Source: Flavobacteriales bacterium UBA974
Lineage (GTDB): Bacteria; Bacteroidota; Bacteroidia; Flavobacteriales_D; Sanyastnellaceae
Length of the DNA: 19,220 nucleotides
Assembly: GCA_002292405.1 (NCBI GenBank)
Contig: DBBW01000027.1
Span: forward strand, 1-19,220
Direction of reading: 5' to 3'
The number at the start of each line of letters is the position of its first letter. Within the stretch, counting starts at the first letter, position 1. Of this stretch, positions 7,296-14,003 are shown piece by piece. A program made the translations under genes and the position numbers. The notes under the pieces are model-generated. The model saw nothing but the letters and a program-made list of their open reading frames with translations, had not been told where the DNA came from and did no database searches.

Positions 7296-8591
7296 ATGAC
7301 TTTTGAAGAACTAAAAATTTCCAGGCAGTTTTTAAATGCAATTGTTGATGCTGGGTTCAGAGAGCCGACACCGATTCAATGTAAAGCCATTCCGCCTATT
7401 AACGCAGGTCAAGATGTTATAGGCGTTGCCCAAACTGGAACGGGTAAGACTGCGGCGTTTGTTCTTCCTATATTAATGAAGGTGAAATACGCTCAAGGCG
7501 ATTCCCCAAGAGCTCTCGTATTAGTGCCCACTAAGGAATTAGTCATTCAAGTTCATGGCGTTTTTGAGTCATTAGCCACTTACACTGATATTAGATGTCT
7601 TGCTCTTTATGGCGGAGTGGGGCCAAAAACACAGCTAGAACAAATTGCCAATGGTTGTGATATCATCATTGCTACTCCAGGAAGATTTATGGACCTTTAT
7701 TTGCGTAACGGAATTAATCCTAAAAAGATAAAGACTCTTGTCCTTGATGAGGCTGACCGTATGATGGATATGGGGTTTATGCCACAACTGAGGAATATCC
7801 TAGAAGTCATACCTAACAAGCGCCAAAACGTACTTTTTAGCGCAACTTTCCCTGTGAGAGTTGAAAAGCTAAGCGAGGAATTTTTACTTTGGCCTACGAG
7901 AATAGAAACGACTCCTCAAGCTACACCTGTTTCAACTGTCACTCAATTAAAAACTGCTATACCTAATATTCGAACTAAACTGAATATGGTGAGTCACCTA
8001 TTGACTAAAGTTTACCCCAACGATAGAGCATTGGTTTTTGTGAGAACAAAGGAACAAGCTGAGCAGATTTCTAAATTTCTTGAGCGTACGGTTGCTGGTG
8101 GAGTTCGTGGCTTACACAGCAACAAGGCCCAAAACTCTCGGCTTTATGCCATGTCCCTTTTTCGTGAAGGTGCTATCAGAGTTCTTGTCAGCACAGACGT
8201 GAGTAGCAGGGGTATAGATGTTCCTGAAACCAAGCTTGTAATAAATTGTACGGTTCCTAGAAATTCATCTGATTACGTCCATCGAATAGGAAGAACTGGC
8301 AGGGCGTTTAGAGAAGGTGTAGCATACACTCTTTACGATCCGAGCGAAGAGTATTACTTAGGCGCTGTTGAGATGCACCTGCCTTCTAAAAACGTCATAA
8401 GAGCGGCTCCCATGCCTAAGGAAGTTCTCGTAGAAGTTACTCAAGCGGCAGAAGCCAAGCAAATGGCGATGGATATTGATCTCCAGAAACGCAAAGCTGA
8501 CCCTACATTTCAAGGAGCATTCCACGAAAGGAAAAACAAGAAATCTCTTGCGAAATCAAGACAACAGCGGAGTGCTAGAAGAAGGAAGTAA
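7296..8591 (+). CDS. DEAD-box ATP-dependent RNA helicase
   Basis: Unwinds or remodels RNA, probably in ribosome assembly or mRNA decay. All the family motifs are present: Q motif (FREPTPIQ), motif I AQTGTGKT at 45-52, Ia PTKELV, Ib TPGR, motif II DEAD near 150, motif III SAT near 182, motif IV ALVFVRT, motif V STDVSSRGID and motif VI HRIGRTGR near 328-335. The two RecA-like lobes are followed by a short tail that ends strongly basic (QQRSARRRK), like RhlE-type proteins. The frame can be read 63 codons upstream from an ATG at 7107, but that stretch is antisense to the acyltransferase N-terminus and precedes the -7 box. The ATG at 7296 (MTFEELKIS) is the typical family start and gives 431 aa. 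The last 36 bp overlap the convergent small gene. Confidence 0.94.
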   Translation: MTFEELKISRQFLNAIVDAGFREPTPIQCKAIPPINAGQDVIGVAQTGTGKTAAFVLPILMKVKYAQGDSPRALVLVPTKELVIQVHGVFESLATYTDIRCLALYGGVGPKTQLEQIANGCDIIIATPGRFMDLYLRNGINPKKIKTLVLDEADRMMDMGFMPQLRNILEVIPNKRQNVLFSATFPVRVEKLSEEFLLWPTRIETTPQATPVSTVTQLKTAIPNIRTKLNMVSHLLTKVYPNDRALVFVRTKEQAEQISKFLERTVAGGVRGLHSNKAQNSRLYAMSLFREGAIRVLVSTDVSSRGIDVPETKLVINCTVPRNSSDYVHRIGRTGRAFREGVAYTLYDPSEEYYLGAVEMHLPSKNVIRAAPMPKEVLVEVTQAAEAKQMAMDIDLQKRKADPTFQGAFHERKNKKSLAKSRQQRSARRRK

Positions 8592-8846
8592 GTGAATTCC
8601 GTCTGGTTCTAGCACGTAGCCTTCTTCAAAGCACATCACGGCTAAACGTCCGTCAGGCAATGGCTCAACATGTGTATGGTAATTAAAATTAAACCCCTTT
8701 GTTCGCAGCCATTTATAGCTTCTTTCAGCAAGAATTGAAATCTTTTCTTCCTGTCTGAGTCGTTTTAAAAGAAACCTGTTGTGATTGAGCACCTCATCCA
8801 CGGCTTGCTTCCTTTCGGGTAATTCAGTAATATCATTTGTTTTCAT
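8556..8846 (-). CDS. Small protein of unknown function
   Basis: I do not recognise this 96 aa protein. The start chosen is the ATG at 8846 (MKTNDITELPERK); the frame can be extended to a TTG at 8873, which has no support. The N-terminal half is charged and helical (KQAVDEVLNHNRFLLKRLRQ). The C-terminal half looks like a small beta sheet (FNYHTHVEPLPDGRLAVMCF, then EEGYVLEPDGIHLL). There is no signal peptide, no membrane segment and no cysteine pair, so it is probably cytoplasmic. Its 3' end overlaps the helicase by 36 bp in antisense. It is divergent from the dehydrogenase gene across 86 bp. Clean residue composition and a TATCTTTA box 9 nt before the ATG support it being a real gene. Confidence 0.65.
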   Translation of the reverse strand: MKTNDITELPERKQAVDEVLNHNRFLLKRLRQEEKISILAERSYKWLRTKGFNFNYHTHVEPLPDGRLAVMCFEEGYVLEPDGIHLLPSSSTPLLS

Positions 8847-8872
8847 ACATGCAATTAAAGATATATAAGTCA

Positions 8873-8892
8873 ATCAATTTTTATCAATTTTG
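8873..8892. repeat. Tandem ATCAATTTT direct repeat, 10 bp period
   Basis: ATCAATTTTT is followed directly by ATCAATTTTG, with a further CAATCAA just upstream. It lies in the 86 bp divergent region between the small unknown gene and the hydroxyacyl-CoA dehydrogenase. A 10 bp period places both copies on the same face of the helix, as for a dimeric or cooperative regulator, but an AT-rich coincidence is possible. Confidence 0.35.
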
Positions 8893-8920
8893 TATATAGC
8901 TACTATCAGTTTGTAGTCGT

Positions 8921-8928
8921 TACTTTTG
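8921..8928 (+). promoter_or_regulatory. -7 box of the hydroxyacyl-CoA dehydrogenase gene
   Basis: TACTTTTG is a full match to TAnnTTTG and is followed by only 4 nt (TACT) before the ATG at 8933. Transcription would begin at or one base before the start codon. No TTG is present at 19-20 nt spacing, so this call rests on the -7 box alone. Confidence 0.5.
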
Positions 8929-8932
8929 TACT

Positions 8933-10102
8933 ATGCAAACAAATAAAGTTGGTGTTGTAGGAGCTGGAGCAATGGGGGCCGGTATAGCCCAAATAGCTTC
9001 TCAAGCGGGTCATCAGGTAATTCTATATGACTTATCACAATCTACCCTTGATGAAAGTGCATCAAAACTTGCAAAAATAATGTCCCGTCTTGTTGAAAAG
9101 AAGCGAATTACAATTGAAGAGTCTCATGAAATCCAAGGTCGTATTGTCAGATCAACACAAATAGATCTTTTTGAGGGCTGCGACTTAGTGGTCGAAGCTG
9201 TAGTCGAAAATCTGGATGTTAAACACAGCGTGTTCAAGCAACTTGAGAACATTGTAAGCAGTGATTGCATTGTTGCATCCAATACATCTTCTTTATCTAT
9301 CACCTCGTTGGCAGCTGGATGTAATCATCCGGAAAGAGTTGTGGGACTTCATTTTTTCAACCCCGCTCCTCTTATGCCTCTTGTTGAGATTGTCCCCGCC
9401 ATTCAAACATCTGAGGATACTCCTCTTCACTTGGTCTCACTTATGAAGAATTGGGGCAAGTCTCCTGTTATTGCTAAAGACTCACCTGGTTTTATTGTAA
9501 ACAGAGTCGCTAGACCTTTTTACGGGGAGGCTCTCCGAATACTTGATGAAGGAATTGCCAATGTTCCTATTATAGATACAGTAATGAGGAATCTCGGTTT
9601 TAAAATGGGTCCTTTCCAACTTATGGATTTAATAGGACATGATGTAAACTATGCTGTAACTGAATCTGTGTTTAAGTCATTTTACTGTGACCCCCGATTT
9701 ATGCCCAGCATAACTCAGTTAAAATTGGTAGAGGCTGGATGGCTTGGGCGCAAGATTGGTAAGGGATTCTACAATTACACAAACAATTCAACAGACAGCA
9801 CTACCAATGTTGAGATTGATTCAGACACTGAGGTTTTAATTGCTGAACGAATCATTGCTATGCTTATCAATGAAGCTGCAGATGCTGTTCACTATGGAAT
9901 AGCAAGCCCTGAAGACATTGATATTGCCATGCAGAAAGGAGTTAATTATCCCAAAGGTTTGTTGTTTTGGGCTGACGAATGGGGAGCTGAGAAAGTGGTA
10001 AACATCATTGATGCTCTGAAAGATGAGTACGGAGAAACAAGATACAGGTGCAGTACATTACTAAGGAAACAGGCAATAGAGGGCGGCAGCTTTTACAGCT
10101 AA
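8933..10102 (+). CDS. 3-hydroxyacyl-CoA dehydrogenase (PaaH/FadB type, two C-terminal domains)
   Basis: NAD-dependent oxidation of 3-hydroxyacyl-CoA to 3-ketoacyl-CoA, in beta-oxidation or phenylacetate-type breakdown. The Rossmann fold starts at once (VGVVGAGAMGAGIAQIA), with the NAD-ribose acid in ILYDLS. The catalytic set fits the family: Ser in SNTSSLSI, His140 in GLHFFNP, Glu 12 residues later in PLVEIV, and Asn in PGFIVNRV. A first C-terminal domain (FKMGPFQLMDLIGHDVNYAV ... GWLGRKIGKGFYNY) is followed by a second, shorter copy (LINEAADAVHYGIASPEDID ... NYPKGLLFWADEWG). That arrangement gives 389 aa, longer than the single-domain enzyme of about 285 aa and like PaaH. It converges, with 6 bp between stop codons, on the operon that carries thiolase, the next enzyme in the pathway. 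Confidence 0.93.
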   Translation: MQTNKVGVVGAGAMGAGIAQIASQAGHQVILYDLSQSTLDESASKLAKIMSRLVEKKRITIEESHEIQGRIVRSTQIDLFEGCDLVVEAVVENLDVKHSVFKQLENIVSSDCIVASNTSSLSITSLAAGCNHPERVVGLHFFNPAPLMPLVEIVPAIQTSEDTPLHLVSLMKNWGKSPVIAKDSPGFIVNRVARPFYGEALRILDEGIANVPIIDTVMRNLGFKMGPFQLMDLIGHDVNYAVTESVFKSFYCDPRFMPSITQLKLVEAGWLGRKIGKGFYNYTNNSTDSTTNVEIDSDTEVLIAERIIAMLINEAADAVHYGIASPEDIDIAMQKGVNYPKGLLFWADEWGAEKVVNIIDALKDEYGETRYRCSTLLRKQAIEGGSFYS

Positions 10103-10108
10103 GTCATT

Positions 10109-10876
10109 TTATATTAACCTTCTTAAGCATGTAAGTTTGTGAGTAATGCGATCCTCTTCCACATTAAAAACACCCTCTACAGTAAGCTTGTCAACTCTAA
10201 CATATCCTGAGGCGTGTATGAGTTCGTCCTTAGATACTAGAATTCCTACGTGGATAATCGATCCATTTTGATTTTCAAAAAAGGCCAAATCATTTTCGCA
10301 CCTCATACTCCAAGCAACTGCAACACCTGATTTCACTTGTTGAGAAGCGTCTCTAGGGATGGTGATGCCATTCAGTTTGGAGACTATCTGACTAAGACCC
10401 GAACAATCAATGCCCGATACAGTCCTCCCACCCCATTGATAAGGTGCTTTTAAAAATTTCAAAGCAGACTTTGATAGACTCACTTGCTTATCTCCTATAG
10501 GATTGTCATTGTCATAAGGAACAACAACAGTTCCAGACAACATATACTCTCCATCATTATTATAAGTTAACAAGGAACCCGCTGGCAGCCATAATTCTGC
10601 GCCAGAACTCTCACCTCTCCACTTCGACATGGTGCTTTTCAGCATACATGAGTTTGATGAAGATTCAACATTAAATTTGAAGTGGCGACCATCAGCCCAG
10701 CCTACATAGTTGTCATTTAAAGACTTGATTTTCAGCCATTCACTCCTACCCTTTTCAAGTATTTTTATAGGCTCTCCAGCCAAGGTTTGGGATACCTGTT
10801 CTGAGGTGTCTCTATCTAGAGCTCTCAACGGAGCGATCGCAACTGAGGTAATACCTATAGAGCCAACTTTGCACAT
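10109..10876 (-). CDS. NlpC/P60-family cysteine peptidase with N-terminal SH3-like domain
   Basis: Predicted gamma-D-glutamyl-diamino acid type endopeptidase acting on peptidoglycan stem peptides. The first 70 residues look like a bacterial SH3 domain (LAGEPIKILEKGRSEWLKIK ... YVGWADGRHF), and a second beta-rich segment follows. The NlpC/P60 domain begins near 137: catalytic Cys158 in SGIDCSGLS, His209 in IIHVGI and a third polar residue, probably His221 in ELIHASG. No signal peptide or membrane anchor is visible at the ATG at 10876 (MCKVGSIGIT), odd for a wall enzyme. Similar leaderless C40 peptidases are, as I recall, widespread in Bacteroidota and may act on recycled muropeptides. It starts 15 bp after the thiolase stop, so the two are probably co-transcribed. 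Confidence 0.88.
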   Translation of the reverse strand: MCKVGSIGITSVAIAPLRALDRDTSEQVSQTLAGEPIKILEKGRSEWLKIKSLNDNYVGWADGRHFKFNVESSSNSCMLKSTMSKWRGESSGAELWLPAGSLLTYNNDGEYMLSGTVVVPYDNDNPIGDKQVSLSKSALKFLKAPYQWGGRTVSGIDCSGLSQIVSKLNGITIPRDASQQVKSGVAVAWSMRCENDLAFFENQNGSIIHVGILVSKDELIHASGYVRVDKLTVEGVFNVEEDRITHKLTCLRRLI

Positions 10877-10891
10877 CGTGAATTAGAAATG

Positions 10892-12070
10892 CTACAGTGC
10901 TTCGATGACCAATGCAGAAGCTCCTCCACCACCGTTGCATATTCCAGCTGCACCGTACTTTAATCCACGAGCTTTAAGAGCATGAGCTAAAGTCACAACA
11001 ATTCTACAACCGCTTGACCCTAGTGGGTGTCCTAATGATACAGCGCCTCCGTTAACATTCACTTTTTCTGGATTTAAACCCAGTTTTTGGTTGTTGGCGA
11101 TTCCTACAACAGCAAAAGCTTCATTTAACTCCCACAGATCGATATCTTCAGCACTAATCCCAGCTCTATCTAAGGCAATAGGAAGTGCTAATGATGGCGC
11201 AGTTGTAAACCACTTGGGATCATGTGCTGCATCAGCACAGCCAATTATTTTTGCTATAGGTGTTAAGCCAAGACGATTAACGGCGTCTTCAGATGCCAGA
11301 ATTACAGCACTAGCACCATCATTTAAAGTAGAGGCGTTAGCAGCAGTTACTGTTCCTTCTTTATCAAATGCTGGTCGCAATGTAGCTATCTTATCCATCT
11401 TTACATTCTTATATTCTTCATCTTCAGAGAATACAATAGGATCTCCCTTGCGTTGAGGTATTTTAACTGGAACTACTTCCGATTGATAAGCGCCATTTTC
11501 CCAAGCATATGCTGACCGCTTGTAGCTTGTGACTGCAAAGGCGTCTTGATCTTCGCGAGTGATGTTATTTTCTTTAGCACACAGTTCAGCACAATTACCC
11601 ATGTGGGTCTTGTTGTAAACGTCTGTAAGACCATCTACAAGCATTCCGTCACACATTTTAATGTCACCAAATTTACTTCCCTTCCTCGCCTCCAAATAGT
11701 GAGGCACCTGTGACATATTCTCCATGCCTCCTGCAATGACTATATCAGCCTCACCAATAGCAATTGTTGCCCTTGCAAGAGCAACGGCTTTCATCCCAGA
11801 AGCACAAACTTTGTTTATTGTTGTACACGGCACGGACTCAGATAACCCAGCACCGAGAGCTGCTTGACGTGCTGGAGCCTGACCCATACCAGCCTGTAAT
11901 ACATTGCCCATATATACCTCTTCTACCTCTTTGGGATCAAGCCCTGCCATTTTTAAAGCACCTTGAATTGCCGTTGAGCCCAGCTTCGTTGCTGGTACAG
12001 ATGATAATGAACCTAAAAAACTCCCCATTGGAGTTCTTGCTGCTGATACTATATATACGTTTGAAGACAT
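10892..12070 (-). CDS. Acetyl-CoA C-acetyltransferase (thiolase)
   Basis: Reversible Claisen condensation of two acetyl-CoA, or thiolytic cleavage of 3-ketoacyl-CoA. The catalytic residues are complete: nucleophile Cys89 in NKVCASGMK, the His of GGAVSLGHPLGSSGCR, and the second Cys in GICNGGGGAS. The length, 392 aa, and the position of Cys89 match the biosynthetic (PhaA/AtoB-like) thiolases. The NEAF motif is present in LWELNEAFAVV. The frame can be extended to a TTG at 12097, overlapping the upstream stop codon; the ATG at 12070 (MSSNVYIVSAARTPMG) is the standard start. It lies 23 bp after the S4/RluA-like gene and 15 bp before the peptidase gene. The facing dehydrogenase makes its substrate, so a shared acyl-CoA pathway is likely. 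Confidence 0.95.
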   Translation of the reverse strand: MSSNVYIVSAARTPMGSFLGSLSSVPATKLGSTAIQGALKMAGLDPKEVEEVYMGNVLQAGMGQAPARQAALGAGLSESVPCTTINKVCASGMKAVALARATIAIGEADIVIAGGMENMSQVPHYLEARKGSKFGDIKMCDGMLVDGLTDVYNKTHMGNCAELCAKENNITREDQDAFAVTSYKRSAYAWENGAYQSEVVPVKIPQRKGDPIVFSEDEEYKNVKMDKIATLRPAFDKEGTVTAANASTLNDGASAVILASEDAVNRLGLTPIAKIIGCADAAHDPKWFTTAPSLALPIALDRAGISAEDIDLWELNEAFAVVGIANNQKLGLNPEKVNVNGGAVSLGHPLGSSGCRIVVTLAHALKARGLKYGAAGICNGGGGASALVIEAL

Positions 12071-12093
12071 TATTGGAAGTTTAAAAGATAAAA

Positions 12094-13128
12094 TCAACTC
12101 TCTTTTACAGAATCAATATCAGTGGTGGTGGCGGTAGAATTCGAAGTGTTTTTTGAGTGTTTAATTCGTGGCTTTAACTTATGTTTTCCTCGATCAGCTT
12201 TGCCAAACTTAACCTCTGCATTTCTACGTTTTCCAGGTTTTGGCGTATCACCTCCTTTCATAAGACCTAAGAATTCTCTAGGAACTCTGGTCTTAATCAT
12301 TATTTCCTCTCCATTGGGCCCAGTAACTTCAACAGCGAACATATGTACACCTTCTCTCTTCAATGGATCTGGCGCTGTTTTACCTTTTCCAATAATAATA
12401 CAACTTTCGCGCCTTAGTGATGGCATGATTAAGTGAACAGCTTCCATAGGAGCATCTACCTTTAGTAGGGTATGTTTCTGAGTAGCTCGCATTGTTCTAT
12501 ATTGAACTTGTACTGGTTCACCATCCTCTTCTTTGCATTCTAATTGGTCATCCGGAGGGAGATGTCCTTCGACAAGAATGTAAATCCCCTGTCGAAAATC
12601 ATTCCAGTTTTCTTGAAGGTGCTCACGCCAAATCCTGTTTTTTGCGATTAGGCAAATTCCACTCACATCCTTCATAATCTTATTTACAAAATGTAAATCG
12701 TGATTGCTACGGTTTTGGTATTCCAACCAATTCTTCATATTCGTGTAAGCTGTTCTAACATTTGGGTTAGGAGCAGCCACAATCCATCCAGAAGGTTTTA
12801 CGTATGCTAGGAAGTTGTCATCTTCAAAAACGACATCAAAAGGAGGTTTAGTGCTTTTCGTGAACTTAGGTTCTTGTCTTTCAAACTTGGTTCTGCGAGA
12901 ACCTTCTTCACCAGATGATGAGGCGCTTCGAACTGTTCGTCTGCCTCTGTCGTGAGTCACATTCATTCCTGGTTCAACTGCAGTTGAAGGGATTCTAACA
13001 ACATTACCCTGAACTTTCACAGCCCCGTTTTTAATAGCTTTTCTTGCCCTTGTTCTAGTTGTATAACCACCTTGCATAGTAAGCGCGTCAACTAAAGTGC
13101 CTGGGTGGCGTACCTCAAATCCTTCCAT
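12094..13128 (-). CDS. S4/RluA-like protein, apparently lacking pseudouridine synthase catalytic Asp
   Basis: The 344 aa protein has the architecture of RluA-family pseudouridine synthases. An N-terminal S4 RNA-binding domain covers about residues 10-60 (RARKAIKNGAVKVQGNVV), a basic linker 60-95, and an RluA-like core from about 98 (VVFEDDNFLAYVKPSGWIV, matching the usual 'YEDxxLLVVNKPAG'). Where active enzymes have RLDxxTSG, this protein has KIMKDVSG (residues 150-157), so the catalytic Asp is Met152. The later TGRTHQIRvHL motif is also degraded (APMEAVHLIMPSL). The last 50 residues are a Lys/Arg-rich tail ending in a Ser/Thr-rich stretch. I infer an RNA-binding protein that no longer isomerises uridine. 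The ATG at 13128 lies 4 nt after a TAACTTCG box. It leads the operon with thiolase and NlpC/P60. Confidence 0.78.
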   Translation of the reverse strand: MEGFEVRHPGTLVDALTMQGGYTTRTRARKAIKNGAVKVQGNVVRIPSTAVEPGMNVTHDRGRRTVRSASSSGEEGSRRTKFERQEPKFTKSTKPPFDVVFEDDNFLAYVKPSGWIVAAPNPNVRTAYTNMKNWLEYQNRSNHDLHFVNKIMKDVSGICLIAKNRIWREHLQENWNDFRQGIYILVEGHLPPDDQLECKEEDGEPVQVQYRTMRATQKHTLLKVDAPMEAVHLIMPSLRRESCIIIGKGKTAPDPLKREGVHMFAVEVTGPNGEEIMIKTRVPREFLGLMKGGDTPKPGKRRNAEVKFGKADRGKHKLKPRIKHSKNTSNSTATTTDIDSVKES

Positions 13129-13132
13129 GGCG

Positions 13133-13147
13133 CGAAGTTAGGCCTAA
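13133..13147 (-). promoter_or_regulatory. -7-like box overlapped by a TTAGGCCTAA palindrome
   Basis: On the - strand the perfect 10 bp palindrome TTAGGCCTAA (13147-13138) runs into TAACTTCG (13140-13133), a 7 of 8 match to TAnnTTTG, which ends 4 nt before the RluA-like ATG at 13128. The shared TAA means a protein bound to the palindrome would block the promoter. The half motif TTAGGCC recurs upstream of the YebC gene (13975-13981). Confidence 0.35.
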
Positions 13148-13220
13148 GTAAATAATTATAGCTAAATAAAATAGGTTCATCGCACTCTAGATCTATTTAT
13201 CACAATCAAACAAACTGCAC

Positions 13221-13946
13221 TTAACCATCTGATGATGAAGACATTGTATGGAATACATTTTGAACATCATCATTTTCTTCGAGTTTTTCTAGAAGTTTTT
13301 CTACTTCAAGGGTTTCAGCTTCTCCAAGATCAGTAGTTGTTGTTGGAATTCTATCAAATCCAGACTCTAGAATTTCCAACTCCATTTCCTCAAGCTTCTT
13401 CTGCAGCCCGCCAAATGATTCAAAAGGAGCAGTAATGATGAAAGTGCTTTCGTCCTGTTCAATCTCTTCAGCACCGCAATCGATAAGCTCTAACTCGAGA
13501 TCGTCCGAATCTTGCCCCTCAGAAGATATATTAAAGAAACATACCCTATTGAACAGAAATTCCACATTTCCAGTGGTGCCTAAATTTCCGCCGTTGTGAG
13601 AGAAATCCGACCTTACACTTGCCACCGTCCTGTTGTTATTGTCAGTAGCTGTTTCAACAAAAAATGCTATTCCATGTGGTCCATAGCCTTCAAAAGTAAC
13701 CTGCTTATACTCAGAAGTATCTTTATCTGTAGCCTTTTTAATAGCACGTGCGATGTTATCCTTAGGCATATTTGCTGCTCTGCAGTTTTGTAAAACAGCT
13801 CTTAGAGTAGAATTTGTCTCATGATCTGCATTTCCGCCATCCTTAATTGCTATGATAATATCCTTATTTAAGCGAGAGAATATTTTAGACATAGCAGCCC
13901 ACCTCTTCATTTTTCTTGCCTTACGAAATTCAAACGCTCTTCCCAT
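13221..13946 (-). CDS. yebC: YebC/PmpR family protein (TACO1 relative)
   Basis: A 241 aa protein of the YebC/TACO1 family. It has the family start MGRAFEFRKARKMKRWAAMS, which fixes the ATG at 13946. The conserved early region follows (ADHETNSTLRAVLQNCRAAN, then MPKDNIARAIKKATDK) and then the signature YGPHGIAFFVETATDNNNRT and SVRSDFSHNGGNLGTTGNVE. The C-terminal domain is acidic, ending in a short serine tail. The family was first described as transcription regulators. More recent work, as I recall it, points to a role on the ribosome easing translation of difficult (for example proline-rich) stretches. The protein is cytoplasmic. The gene begins 57 bp after the VCBS gene stop, and whether it has its own promoter is unclear. 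Confidence 0.93.
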   Translation of the reverse strand: MGRAFEFRKARKMKRWAAMSKIFSRLNKDIIIAIKDGGNADHETNSTLRAVLQNCRAANMPKDNIARAIKKATDKDTSEYKQVTFEGYGPHGIAFFVETATDNNNRTVASVRSDFSHNGGNLGTTGNVEFLFNRVCFFNISSEGQDSDDLELELIDCGAEEIEQDESTFIITAPFESFGGLQKKLEEMELEILESGFDRIPTTTTDLGEAETLEVEKLLEKLEENDDVQNVFHTMSSSSDG

Positions 13947-14003
13947 ATCAATTGTTTTATTGCGAATATCGTGTGGCCTAAACGAATTACCATGCCCAGA
14001 TTA

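Noticed and set aside
13141..13220. AT-rich inverted repeat (AAATAG / CTATTT) as a terminator for yebC
   Set aside because: The stem is short, the loop is long and no T run follows in the reading direction of yebC.
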